DNA of 30,809 nucleotides from CAYJFQ01 sp964369955. GTDB taxonomy: Bacteria; Bacillota_I; Bacilli_A; Erysipelotrichales; Erysipelotrichaceae. The notes beneath the pieces were generated by a model. It was given only the letters and a program-made list of their open reading frames with translations. It was not told where the DNA came from and searched no databases. The stretch spans positions 1-30,809 of the forward strand of contig CAYJFQ010000015.1 of assembly GCA_964369955.1 (NCBI GenBank), written 5' to 3'. Both the position numbers and the translations under genes were made by a program. Of the stretch, positions 7,375 to 15,477 are shown piece after piece (position 1 is the first letter of the stretch; every line of letters starts with the position of its first letter).

Positions 7375-10124
7375 ACATTTACCCCCAGTTTCATATTCAA
7401 TACCTTGACTAAATTATCAACTTCGCCTTGATTTAAACTTTGAGCATAAACATTTAAATTTACATTTGAGTTATTAGTTTTACTGATATTTTGATTTTCA
7501 AAAGGTTTTTGAATTGCGTTGCTTATATCTTTACCTTTATTCGATAAAGGTATCGACATTTTATCTAATCCTATTAAAGCGCCTTTCATTGTATCAATTG
7601 CATTATTTTCCATTTTCTTGGATGGACTATTTTGATTGGCCGCTTTTTTATATCCTCTCTCAAAGCGTTCGTACGCAACTCTGCCTCTAGCCTCAATATC
7701 TAAGAGTTTATCAGGATCGCTTAATCCTTTGATTAAACCTTCTAGTCCGCCAACACCATTTGCCTTAGATTGTAAAGCCAGAGTTTCTCCTTGCTTTGCC
7801 AAATTAATAACTTGATCACTGTAGTATTTCTTTTCAGCATCGCTTTCAGAATTTCTATATCCTGCATAAGCAATATTTAATCTCTCTAAGGTTATATCTA
7901 ATTCATCAGTAGTCGCATCTCTATTCTCAATTATTGCATCTTTTGTGGATGTTCCTATTTTTGTAAAAGAATCAATAACGCCTTGATAATTGCCACTTTC
8001 AAGCATCTCATTGAGTTGTTCAAAATTTGCCGTTTCTGCTAAAGTATCATTAATTATACCGATAGCTTCATCGATTCCTATCATATTAGTTTCAACTTCT
8101 TTTGTTACTTTGGCCAACTCTGTGTTTGCAAGCATAAGTTCATTGCTTGATGCCACTGTTTTAATATCATTAGTTCCATATTTGCTAAGATTTTCTAAAT
8201 GTTTTTCGCGAGCTGTATCAACTCTATTTTGCGCTTCTTCTTGCTCTTGAAGCAAGCCAACTTTTAGTGATATTTGTTCACTCAACTCTTTTTCTGCATC
8301 CAGCTGAGTTTTAAGCGCTTCTGTCATTTTTTCTTCGCTTGCATTTAACACAATTTGAGCTTTTTTCTTTTGAATATTATCTTCTATTAAGGAACCTATT
8401 TCTTTATAATTTTCAATAATACCATTATTTAATTTTATTTCAGTTCCTAATGCGGTATTTAATTCCTCAATTATGTAACTTGCTAGCGCCTTATCTTTTT
8501 CTTGAACTTTTCCTTTTTCATCAACTAAACCTTGTAAGTTGTTATAAAGTTTCTCTGTTACAGCTATTTCATCTAAATTGGCCGAAGTTGCAACATTAAC
8601 ACTTTCGATCTGCTCTTCATATTTGTTACTTAGATTTTCAATACCTTCTGCCAACTTTTCTGATTCACTTTTTTGTTCTTTCATAACTTCAGAAAAAGTC
8701 CATCCTAGAGATATAAGAGTTCCAATTCCGGCGATTGTTAATCCAATAGGGTTAGCCGATAATGCTAGTAATGAACTGCTTAAAGCTTTAATAGCGGCAC
8801 CACCATTAATTGCGACTCTTAATGAAATATATGTTCCTGTTAAACCTGCAGTCACTTTTGCAATACTAGGTATATTTTTTAAAAACCAAGTTGCACCGTT
8901 AATTAAGTTTGGAACTACATCTTCACTAATTTCAAGTATTTCTTGTCCAGCATCATCAATTGTATTAGTTAATTCTTTAATACTTTTTTGAGTTTCATCG
9001 CTTCTTAATGATGTAATTGTTTGATCAGACAATTTTGACATAACAGGAATCAAACTATCTCCTATTGTTGTGCTAACATTTTCAAGTTCTGTTTTAATTA
9101 TTCTTTGTTGATTCGCGAATTGATCACTTGTTTTTAAAAAATCTCCCTGTGCATCCGTTGAAACTGAATATAAGTAGTTTAATCTTGTTAACACTTGTTC
9201 CTGCTGATCCATTTCACTCCACAGTTTTCCAATGCCCTTTGTTAGTGAATACGCTTCTAGATTTGCGACATTCATATTAATACCAAGTTGCTTTAAAGGT
9301 TCTGTTTCACCACTAACCCCCGCTCGTATTTTTTGAAATGCCGTCTCATGATCTAGATTATAGAAAGAAGCGAAATCGCCCACTAATCCAGTGACTAATA
9401 TTGAGTGCTTTAAAACCTCTTCATTATTTAATTGAGACGATTTCAGCATCGCACCCATAACACCCACATATTTCTTAGCATTAAGTTCACTTAAGCCATA
9501 TGAAACATTGGCTGTTTTTGCAAAATTCTCAATTTCTTCAGTAGAATTTTTAAAAGTTGTATCTACAATATTTTGCACTTCTTGTAAATTACTTGCAGTT
9601 GTTAATGAAATTGTGCCTAATGCTAATAGACCCCCTGTCACAGCCGTTATTCCAGCTAGCGCAACATAGCCAAAACTGCGTAAACTATTGTCAACACTAT
9701 TAAGTGAGTTTTCATATTGTTTTAATGATGTTTTAGATTTATCAAGTTGATTGTTTTTGCTTTTGAGGGCTTTTTCAGTTGCGTTTTGTTGATCAACAAA
9801 CTCTTTCAAAGCTCTTTCAGTAAAGCCAATCTCTCTTTCTAATTCTCGATACTTGTTGGTAGATACAGAAATTTCACCACTATCAATTTGATTTTGAGCA
9901 TTTTTTAAATATTTTAATCTTTCAGTTGTATTCTCAATACTTTCAGTCAAAATATCTTGTTTTTGTTTTAAAGCAATTACATTTGAACTGTCTAACTTTA
10001 ATAGTTTATTAATACTTCGTAATTCAGTATTTAAAAGGTTAGCATCTCGGTTAACCTTTGTCATTGCTTCATTTAGTTTAACTGTGTTTCCTTCAAATAC
10101 AAAGGTGATCCCTTTAATTGCCAT
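7371..10124 (-). CDS. Tail tape measure protein
   Basis: At 917 residues this is the longest gene. The first 145 residues are a charged coiled coil. Hydrophobic segments lie at about 150-175 and 430-475, and further long helices fill 490-760. The C terminus contains the short NSPSKKM-like element common in tape measure proteins of Gram-positive phages. It sets tail length and helps DNA exit. By position it directly follows the two chaperone frames. No lytic domain is seen. Confidence 0.9.
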   Translation of the reverse strand: MAIKGITFVFEGNTVKLNEAMTKVNRDANLLNTELRSINKLLKLDSSNVIALKQKQDILTESIENTTERLKYLKNAQNQIDSGEISVSTNKYRELEREIGFTERALKEFVDQQNATEKALKSKNNQLDKSKTSLKQYENSLNSVDNSLRSFGYVALAGITAVTGGLLALGTISLTTASNLQEVQNIVDTTFKNSTEEIENFAKTANVSYGLSELNAKKYVGVMGAMLKSSQLNNEEVLKHSILVTGLVGDFASFYNLDHETAFQKIRAGVSGETEPLKQLGINMNVANLEAYSLTKGIGKLWSEMDQQEQVLTRLNYLYSVSTDAQGDFLKTSDQFANQQRIIKTELENVSTTIGDSLIPVMSKLSDQTITSLRSDETQKSIKELTNTIDDAGQEILEISEDVVPNLINGATWFLKNIPSIAKVTAGLTGTYISLRVAINGGAAIKALSSSLLALSANPIGLTIAGIGTLISLGWTFSEVMKEQKSESEKLAEGIENLSNKYEEQIESVNVATSANLDEIAVTEKLYNNLQGLVDEKGKVQEKDKALASYIIEELNTALGTEIKLNNGIIENYKEIGSLIEDNIQKKKAQIVLNASEEKMTEALKTQLDAEKELSEQISLKVGLLQEQEEAQNRVDTAREKHLENLSKYGTNDIKTVASSNELMLANTELAKVTKEVETNMIGIDEAIGIINDTLAETANFEQLNEMLESGNYQGVIDSFTKIGTSTKDAIIENRDATTDELDITLERLNIAYAGYRNSESDAEKKYYSDQVINLAKQGETLALQSKANGVGGLEGLIKGLSDPDKLLDIEARGRVAYERFERGYKKAANQNSPSKKMENNAIDTMKGALIGLDKMSIPLSNKGKDISNAIQKPFENQNISKTNNSNVNLNVYAQSLNQGEVDNLVKVLNMKLGVNV

Positions 10125-10125
10125 A

Positions 10126-10362
10126 CTAACCTCCCATCATTTTTCTAAAATCATCATCAGATGACTCTTCATCAGCAATTGCTGCATTGATTAAGTTAAT
10201 CAATGTCACATAGTTAATTTTTGATAAATCATCAAAAGAAAAACCTAGCTTAACTGCTATAGAAATTGTTTGATATATAGTTAACTTATCTTCGCTTTTT
10301 GTAAATGGTTTATGGTGTATTGTTCCTGCGAAATGTACCTGTAGCCAATCGCAATACCTCAT
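10126..10362 (-). CDS. Tail assembly chaperone T-frame (made as a GT fusion by +1 frameshift)
   Basis: This frame lies between the G chaperone and the tape measure gene and overlaps G by 53 bp. Only a weak ribosome binding site precedes its first ATG. A +1 slip at TTT_CGC (plus-strand 10328-10333) in the G frame would join residue Phe104 of G to the Ala at residue 12 of this frame, giving a 171-residue GT protein. The segment from about residue 26 (SEDKLTIYQTI) is helical and acidic at its end (EESSDDD), as in other T domains. The first 11 residues shown by this frame are probably not translated as such. Confidence 0.65.
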   Translation of the reverse strand: MRYCDWLQVHFAGTIHHKPFTKSEDKLTIYQTISIAVKLGFSFDDLSKINYVTLINLINAAIADEESSDDDFRKMMGG

Positions 10363-10642
10363 TTATCCATTTGCTATCATCCAAAACGCCACCCATACTG
10401 CTTAACCACTCTTCAAAACCAACATTTAAATCGCTCATTGTGTAAGCCATTTTTAATGCGTGCTCAATGATAAAAGATGTTGTGTTTTTTGGTGTTTCTT
10501 TTGCTTCAGCAATTTCGATTTGCTTTTCTTCTATCGCAACTAAAACGTCATATAAATCTTCATTAAATAATTCTTTGAACTTTAAAAGAGTTAAAGCTGA
10601 GGACTTTAACTCTAAAGTTTGATTATCAATCGTTACTTTCAT
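10310..10642 (-). CDS. Tail assembly chaperone G
   Basis: The product has 110 residues, helical with a short beta N terminus, and sits between the major tail protein and the tape measure gene. This is the conserved G position of long-tailed phages. The chaperone coats the tape measure protein during tail assembly. Its last codons overlap the T frame, and a shifty TTT_CGC lies seven codons before the stop. The family assignment rests on position, size and the overlap rather than on sequence motifs. Confidence 0.7.
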   Translation of the reverse strand: MKVTIDNQTLELKSSALTLLKFKELFNEDLYDVLVAIEEKQIEIAEAKETPKNTTSFIIEHALKMAYTMSDLNVGFEEWLSSMGGVLDDSKWINEVLRLATGTFRRNNTP

Positions 10643-10643
10643 A

Positions 10644-11216
10644 TTATTCTGTAGGTGCTACTTTTTCTCTCACACTTAAAAAGAAAGCATCAAATTTACT
10701 TGAGTTTTCTGTTGTTTTTGTCATTTCGACTTTTACTTCGTTGTCACTAACTCTTGGTAATACAGTAATAGGTAGTTGTGCAGTTGAATAAGTCACTTGG
10801 CCATCAGTTTTGGTTGTAGCATTAATAGGTGCTCTACCAACTACAACCCTGTATAACCAGTATCGAGTTGGCGAAATGTCACCACCTACTTCAAAGCCAA
10901 TGGCACATTCTACCGGTGCGGCATTTGCATTTTCATAAATCGCACCATCTGCATCAGTTGTCCATTTTAATATTTCAGTTAAAAATTGCACAGGAAGATC
11001 ACCACTTGTAAGCGTTCCGGTATAGCCATTATTTGCACTTTCTTTCACCACCACAACATCATCTCCAGAAAATGAACTTTCTACATTTGTTGCAGTTAAT
11101 GCTAAAGAAACACCATTTTTGATCGAGAATACAGTGCCGTAATCTGTTCCGGTTGAATTGTCAGATGTAATTGGTGCCACTACTATTGATTTAAAATTCT
11201 TTTTTACGTTATTCAT
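10644..11216 (-). CDS. Major tail protein (phi13 family)
   Basis: The 190-residue beta-rich protein matches the phi13-type major tail tube protein pattern: N-terminal VAPIT block, the central YTGTLTSGDLP segment, FEVGG near residue 110, and RYWLYRVVVGRAP. It forms the tail tube. The position between the tail completion and chaperone genes agrees. The ribosome binding site AGGAGGATAAT is strong, as expected for a highly expressed structural gene. Confidence 0.8.
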   Translation of the reverse strand: MNNVKKNFKSIVVAPITSDNSTGTDYGTVFSIKNGVSLALTATNVESSFSGDDVVVVKESANNGYTGTLTSGDLPVQFLTEILKWTTDADGAIYENANAAPVECAIGFEVGGDISPTRYWLYRVVVGRAPINATTKTDGQVTYSTAQLPITVLPRVSDNEVKVEMTKTTENSSKFDAFFLSVREKVAPTE

Positions 11217-11225
11217 ATTATCCTC

Positions 11226-11525
11226 CTAATTTACGTAATATGCTGTAAGTACTAAGTTATCGATATAAATGTCCCCATTTTTTTTAAAAGTGTATCCATT
11301 ATCTTTTAGTACTTTTTCAATTTTTAGTTCTAATTCTTGATTTTTGATTGATGAATAGAGCTCTACTGTGTAAGTTTTGCTCTCTGCTACATTTGAGTCA
11401 TCGCCGTAAAAGGATATAGTGTCATCTTCGTAATAGACAATGTAAGGTGTGTTTGTTTCATTTTTTTTAACTAAATAGGAAACATCAACTTTTACTGATG
11501 ACAATGCATGTTGAATGCTGCTCAT
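11226..11525 (-). CDS. Tail completion / tail terminator protein
   Basis: The 99-residue protein is placed between the HK97 gp10-like gene (4-bp overlap) and the major tail protein, the position of the tail terminator in HK97-type neck modules. The sequence has the expected alpha-beta pattern, with a helix LELKIEKVLKDNGY (about 67-80). The assignment rests mostly on synteny. Confidence 0.6.
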   Translation of the reverse strand: MSSIQHALSSVKVDVSYLVKKNETNTPYIVYYEDDTISFYGDDSNVAESKTYTVELYSSIKNQELELKIEKVLKDNGYTFKKNGDIYIDNLVLTAYYVN

Positions 11526-11926
11526 AACTCCTCCATCTTTTCTTCCAATATTTTTGAATATTTAACTTCTACTGGTTTAATATGTGGTTTAGGTTTTGTT
11601 CTGCCACCTTGCCATAGTGCATGCCCTTTTTCTAATAAATGAGTAAGTCTATGTTCACCGTTTCCAGCGTATATTGTGCTTTTGGTGTTAAAAAAACCTT
11701 TTTCCCTTTTATATCTCCATGACTTAGCATACGTTCCAGGCTTTCTATTTTTTTGATTTTTACTAAAGTCTGTCCTTAATGCTTCTTTGCCTGTTCTTTT
11801 CGGACTTGTTTGTTTAAGTTCCTTAACACTTTCTTTTGATGCTTCAATGATATTTGCTTCAATTTTGTTTTCAATTTCTTCACCAAAATCAGCCAATATT
11901 GCTTTAATTTGTTGTGCTACGTCCAT
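11522..11926 (-). CDS. HK97 gp10-like neck protein
   Basis: The product has 134 residues. It carries the HK97-gp10 pattern: a long helix, then SPKRTGKEAL, then a basic stretch (TYAKSWRYKR), and an HLLEKGHALWQGG motif near residue 95. It acts in head-tail joining. I chose the ATG at 11926; a GTG one codon upstream is also possible. It overlaps the head closure gene by about 23 bp. Confidence 0.8.
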   Translation of the reverse strand: MDVAQQIKAILADFGEEIENKIEANIIEASKESVKELKQTSPKRTGKEALRTDFSKNQKNRKPGTYAKSWRYKREKGFFNTKSTIYAGNGEHRLTHLLEKGHALWQGGRTKPKPHIKPVEVKYSKILEEKMEEL

Positions 11927-12212
11927 CACTGCACACCAATAAATAATCGTTCAGACCTTTAAATTGTCCTCTAATAACAGAGTATTCCTTGCCCTTATAT
12001 TCGATTATTCTTTCACCATTATATTCTGATTTCCTAATTACAAACTCCATTGATGGTTTTAAGTTGGTCAGAGAAGCTGAATAAAATTCTCTCGCTCTTA
12101 CATTTTGCATTTGAGCATACACTTTTCTTTTAATGAGTGTCTGAATATCACTTAAATTCTCGTCTTTTTCCCAAATAACTTTACATAAATAAATCACTTC
12201 TTTAAATATCAT
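11904..12212 (-). CDS. Head closure protein (phage head-tail joining family)
   Basis: The 102-residue beta-rich protein has the typical head-tail joining features, ending around the YSVIRGQFKGLNDYLLVCS block. It overlaps the connector gene by 4 bp (ATGA), so the two are translationally coupled. It closes the portal after packaging and docks the tail. Confidence 0.7.
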   Translation of the reverse strand: MIFKEVIYLCKVIWEKDENLSDIQTLIKRKVYAQMQNVRAREFYSASLTNLKPSMEFVIRKSEYNGERIIEYKGKEYSVIRGQFKGLNDYLLVCSDGRSTTN

Positions 12213-12478
12213 TTGTAATACCTTAATCTTAATTTATCGGACATTAAAACATATGCCTTATAAAAACCATCAGCTTTATCAGTTTCATCAAAGCGATATT
12301 GACAGTATACGATTATTGCATCTTGTATTGGCTTAGCTATAGGTTCGAAGTATTCCTCTTTTACACCTAATCTCAACAAATCATCTTTGGCAGTATAAAT
12401 CAAAACACTTATAAAATCATCGTATTCATCATTTGTTATTCCTAATACTTTTTTAACTAATGATTTTAGTTCTTCCAT
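12209..12478 (-). CDS. Head-tail connector (gp6-like)
   Basis: The 89-residue all-helical protein shows the gp6-like pattern: a first helix LKSLVKKVLGI, an acidic turn TNDEYDDFI, a central helix with an Asp-Asp-Leu core, and the AIIVYCQYRFDE segment. It forms the connector ring below the portal. It comes first after the capsid gene, as in HK97-type phages. Confidence 0.75.
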   Translation of the reverse strand: MEELKSLVKKVLGITNDEYDDFISVLIYTAKDDLLRLGVKEEYFEPIAKPIQDAIIVYCQYRFDETDKADGFYKAYVLMSDKLRLRYYK

Positions 12479-12500
12479 AATAACCTCTATCTACAATAGT

Positions 12501-12522
12501 AAGAGGGGGAATTACCCCTCTT
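12501..12522 (-). terminator. Hairpin after the capsid gene
   Basis: AAGAGGGG and CCCCTCTT form an 8-bp stem with a 6-base loop at the capsid stop codon. Only a very short T stretch follows on the minus strand. It probably acts as a weak or partial terminator, or as an mRNA-stabilising hairpin, keeping capsid message more abundant than the neck genes. Confidence 0.55.
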
Positions 12523-13624
12523 ATGATTGTGCCTTTGTAAATTTTGCAAATCCACTTAAACCGGTAGCGGGCTTGCAATCGAACATGTCATATCCAATAT
12601 GTTGTGTTTTAAGATCAATTTCTTGTGATTTAACAGCAAATGCTTTTGAACGATTTGCTTTAAAATATGCAGGTGAAAATAAATAAGCAGTTCCTAATGC
12701 TACACTATCTTCAAATACCACTTCTCTTCCACCTAAAAACCATTTATCAAAATTTCCGCTAATAATTGTGTTTTTAGCATCGTCTTGCAAAGGTAAGAAA
12801 TAAGTATACCAAGTAGATCTGTTCATAGTAACTTTTGCATCGTTTTTCTTAACCATCGCTAAGAACTTTAATACATCAGCTACTTTAATATCTGTTGCAG
12901 CTGCTATTGTTACACTATCACTCGCTACATAAGCACCGTTTGCTCCAGAACCTGCTTTCGCTAAACCTGTAGGTTGTGAAGAACCTGTACCATTTACCAT
13001 TAATTTCGCTTCAAGTTTGCCAATATTAGCGGCTAAATTAGAAACAATATACCTTTGTACAGCTGAAATTGATAACGTTTTTAATTGTTCAGTTATAGTT
13101 AATTTTTTTACCAATGTGTAAGCTAATAAATCTAAATGAGTGACGTCATCGCCACCTTCTGTAATATTACCATTCTCCGCTACAACAACCGCATCGCTAT
13201 CATCCCAAATTGGAACTCTTAAATAGTCAGGTACATTTGTTACACCAACAGCATTAATCAAAGGATATTCTTTATCTAGATTATCGATAATTTCATCCAT
13301 AATAATTGTCGGAACAATACTTTCACTTGTAATTAAGACTCTTTTTTCGGTATCTGATAATGTCTTACCTTGAAATCTCTTAACAAAAGCATTTCTATGA
13401 ATTTCCTCTTCACTTAAAGATCTTCCGCTTTCAACAATAATAGGATCTCCTGCAGGTGTTCTTTTTCTTTCTTCTGCTTTTAATTCATCTAATAATTTCA
13501 TTTTTCTTACTTCTGAATCTTCTTCTGCTTTAATAGTTTCAATCTCTTTTTCAATTTCAGCCATTCTTTCTAAAGTAACATCTTTCTCTAATTCTTGTTT
13601 TAATTCTAAAAGTCTTTTATTCAT
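12521..13624 (-). CDS. Major capsid protein (HK97 fold)
   Basis: The product has 367 residues. The first 60-70 residues are a charged coiled coil, the scaffold-like delta domain, normally removed by the prohead protease encoded upstream. The mature domain begins after the ESGRSLSEEE and ITSESIVPTIIMDEI region. The GSSQPTGLAKAG segment (about residue 220) and the C-terminal FDCKPATGLSGFAKF block are typical of Gram-positive phage HK97 capsids. It is followed by a hairpin. Confidence 0.9.
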   Translation of the reverse strand: MNKRLLELKQELEKDVTLERMAEIEKEIETIKAEEDSEVRKMKLLDELKAEERKRTPAGDPIIVESGRSLSEEEIHRNAFVKRFQGKTLSDTEKRVLITSESIVPTIIMDEIIDNLDKEYPLINAVGVTNVPDYLRVPIWDDSDAVVVAENGNITEGGDDVTHLDLLAYTLVKKLTITEQLKTLSISAVQRYIVSNLAANIGKLEAKLMVNGTGSSQPTGLAKAGSGANGAYVASDSVTIAAATDIKVADVLKFLAMVKKNDAKVTMNRSTWYTYFLPLQDDAKNTIISGNFDKWFLGGREVVFEDSVALGTAYLFSPAYFKANRSKAFAVKSQEIDLKTQHIGYDMFDCKPATGLSGFAKFTKAQS

Positions 13625-13730
13625 CTTTGTCCTCTTTCTGCTATATTTGCATTTAATATTGCTCCACCAGAGCTTTAAAAACTTTTATTTATTTCCACCA
13701 AAATAAAAGGAACTACTCCACCAAGTGTTC
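13625..13730 (-). repeat. Gap between protease and capsid with TCCACCA repeats
   Basis: This 106-bp intergenic stretch in a compact operon carries three copies of TCCACCA (near 13663, 13694 and 13717) and a GGAAC/GTTCC hairpin (13709-13713 with 13727-13731) at the protease stop. No start codon with a ribosome binding site is seen apart from that of the capsid gene. Confidence 0.4.
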
Positions 13731-14312
13731 CTAAAGTTTTCTTAACAATTCTTGTTTTTTAATTTCTATCAACAATTTCTTTTTCTTGTTATTGTTAATA
13801 TTTTCGATAAAATCTTTTGAGTTATCAACTCCTCTTGCTTCTAAAGAGGTTCCTTCATAAAATGGTTCGTCTACAACACTAACATCATATATACCTTTAA
13901 ATTTCTTTATTGTTCTTGTGTTTGTGTCATAATCGTATTCTTCTGTCTCAGGAAGGAATGCGAAACTCATTTTGTTAATTACACCATCTTTAATAAGAGT
14001 ATAAACATCTCTATTATTCTGAGTGTTAGGTAACTCACAGTACATTTTTAAACCTATTGAATCAGGTGTAAGTATCAAACTACCATTTTTGGTTGAAGCC
14101 ATAGTTAGGCAACTATCATAGTGATTAAACCTTAACGGAATATTGCTTAAATCAACTCCGTCACAAGCGCCTGTTGAAATTATTTCAGTATATCCGTAGT
14201 GTGTAGCAGGTTGATTGAACACAATAGGATAGCCTTCAATGATCATTTTTTCTTCATTTTCAAGACTTCTTATTTCTACATCTAAAAGTCTTTTTTCTCT
14301 ATATTTTTTCAT
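13731..14312 (-). CDS. Prohead protease (HK97 family)
   Basis: The 193-residue serine protease matures the capsid. The catalytic His lies in LRFNHYD (about residue 64) and the Ser in NKMSFAFLPE (about residue 116). The FNQPATHYGYTEII block near the N terminus and YDVSVVDEPFYEGTSLEAR are family hallmarks. The C-terminal 30 residues are Lys/Asn-rich and may be a disposable tail. The gene lies between portal and capsid as usual. Confidence 0.9.
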   Translation of the reverse strand: MKKYREKRLLDVEIRSLENEEKMIIEGYPIVFNQPATHYGYTEIISTGACDGVDLSNIPLRFNHYDSCLTMASTKNGSLILTPDSIGLKMYCELPNTQNNRDVYTLIKDGVINKMSFAFLPETEEYDYDTNTRTIKKFKGIYDVSVVDEPFYEGTSLEARGVDNSKDFIENINNNKKKKLLIEIKKQELLRKL

Positions 14313-14324
14313 TTCTTTCTCTTT

Positions 14325-15476
14325 CTAGTCATTACCGAACATTTTTGCCATTTGATATTCATTAGCTATATCACTACTGATATGGTTTAAATCTTGCATG
14401 CGAACATCGCCATCTTTAATTGCTTCTTTGTTCCACCAATCGCGCATTTCATTTATAGTAAAAGCATTATTTAATTTTTCAACCATTTTTATTTTAGTAT
14501 CATTTGAAGCATATTCAATTTTATTAGCTTCAAATATAATTTGATTTCCATACTTAAGTTCACTTGGTTTAAACAACAAATATGTAAACTCTTGTGATAA
14601 TTGAATTGCTATTGGTACTATTACATTTTCATAAAAGGCATTCCATGTATTTTCGTCATATTTACTTAAAAGTATGTCCCAATTGACTCCAAAATTAGAG
14701 AATATTTCGTCTTCCATGTTTTTTAAATGCAATGTATTAATTAATAATGGATTTAATTTTAATTCTTCAAAATCTAAAGTTCCGTCTAAAGCGCCAAACC
14801 CGGAAGATCCAGTAAAGGATTGGATAAAATCCGCTTTTTGTTTTTCCATATCAGCCGGAAACTTTGCACCTGTTGTCTTTAACACACCCCTTAAAGATGA
14901 AGCTAGTTTTGCACCTTTAAGATTAACCTCTTTCATTTCTTGATACATATTTACACCAGTTCTTAAAGGCATATTATCATCGCCCATAAAATCTTTAGTT
15001 GTGAAGAAATTTTTAAGATGTATAAAATTAGATATATGTTTAACTATTTCACCTTGTGCAGAATTAAACTTCAAATAAAAATCGTTGTTTATTTGTTGCA
15101 ATTCATAAAAGCCTTTGCTTAAAGGGATTAACGCAATAGCGTTATCATCAATATCTCTTTCGACATAAATAAAACTATTATTGTTAAGTAATAGTTCACT
15201 AATTATCTTATGTTTAAATGAATATGAGTTCATATAAGTATTTGGCCTAAATTTCAATAAATATTCAATATTGCTATTAATCGTTTTCTTAGATCCGTCT
15301 GTTTCTACTATATGTTTTACATTTAATTTGGCAACATTCCTTGCAATGACATCAATGCTTGCCCTGGTTAATAAATGTTTATATAAATCTTCATTATAAG
15401 AAAATGATTCATCGCTACCTAGGGCTTGATAGGTTGTTTTTTTTGTAAAAAAATTAAATATATTTCTTAATTTCAT
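14325..15476 (-). CDS. Portal protein (HK97 type)
   Basis: The 383-residue protein occupies the position after the large terminase and has HK97-portal features: the helical region ASIDVIARNVAKLN, the LLLNNNSFIYVERD block (about 111-124), the LKNMEDEIFSNFGVNWDILLS block, and a C-terminal helical region INEMRDW. It forms the dodecameric DNA channel at the capsid vertex. Confidence 0.85.
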   Translation of the reverse strand: MKLRNIFNFFTKKTTYQALGSDESFSYNEDLYKHLLTRASIDVIARNVAKLNVKHIVETDGSKKTINSNIEYLLKFRPNTYMNSYSFKHKIISELLLNNNSFIYVERDIDDNAIALIPLSKGFYELQQINNDFYLKFNSAQGEIVKHISNFIHLKNFFTTKDFMGDDNMPLRTGVNMYQEMKEVNLKGAKLASSLRGVLKTTGAKFPADMEKQKADFIQSFTGSSGFGALDGTLDFEELKLNPLLINTLHLKNMEDEIFSNFGVNWDILLSKYDENTWNAFYENVIVPIAIQLSQEFTYLLFKPSELKYGNQIIFEANKIEYASNDTKIKMVEKLNNAFTINEMRDWWNKEAIKDGDVRMQDLNHISSDIANEYQMAKMFGND

Positions 15477-15477
15477 C

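Noticed and set aside
8578..8991. Rightward hydrophobic ORF opposite the tape measure gene
   Set aside because: Antisense shadow of the hydrophobic part of the tape measure protein.
12501..12522. Hairpin after the capsid as a full terminator
   Set aside because: There is no T-run, and the neck and tail genes downstream need the same transcript, so complete termination is unlikely.
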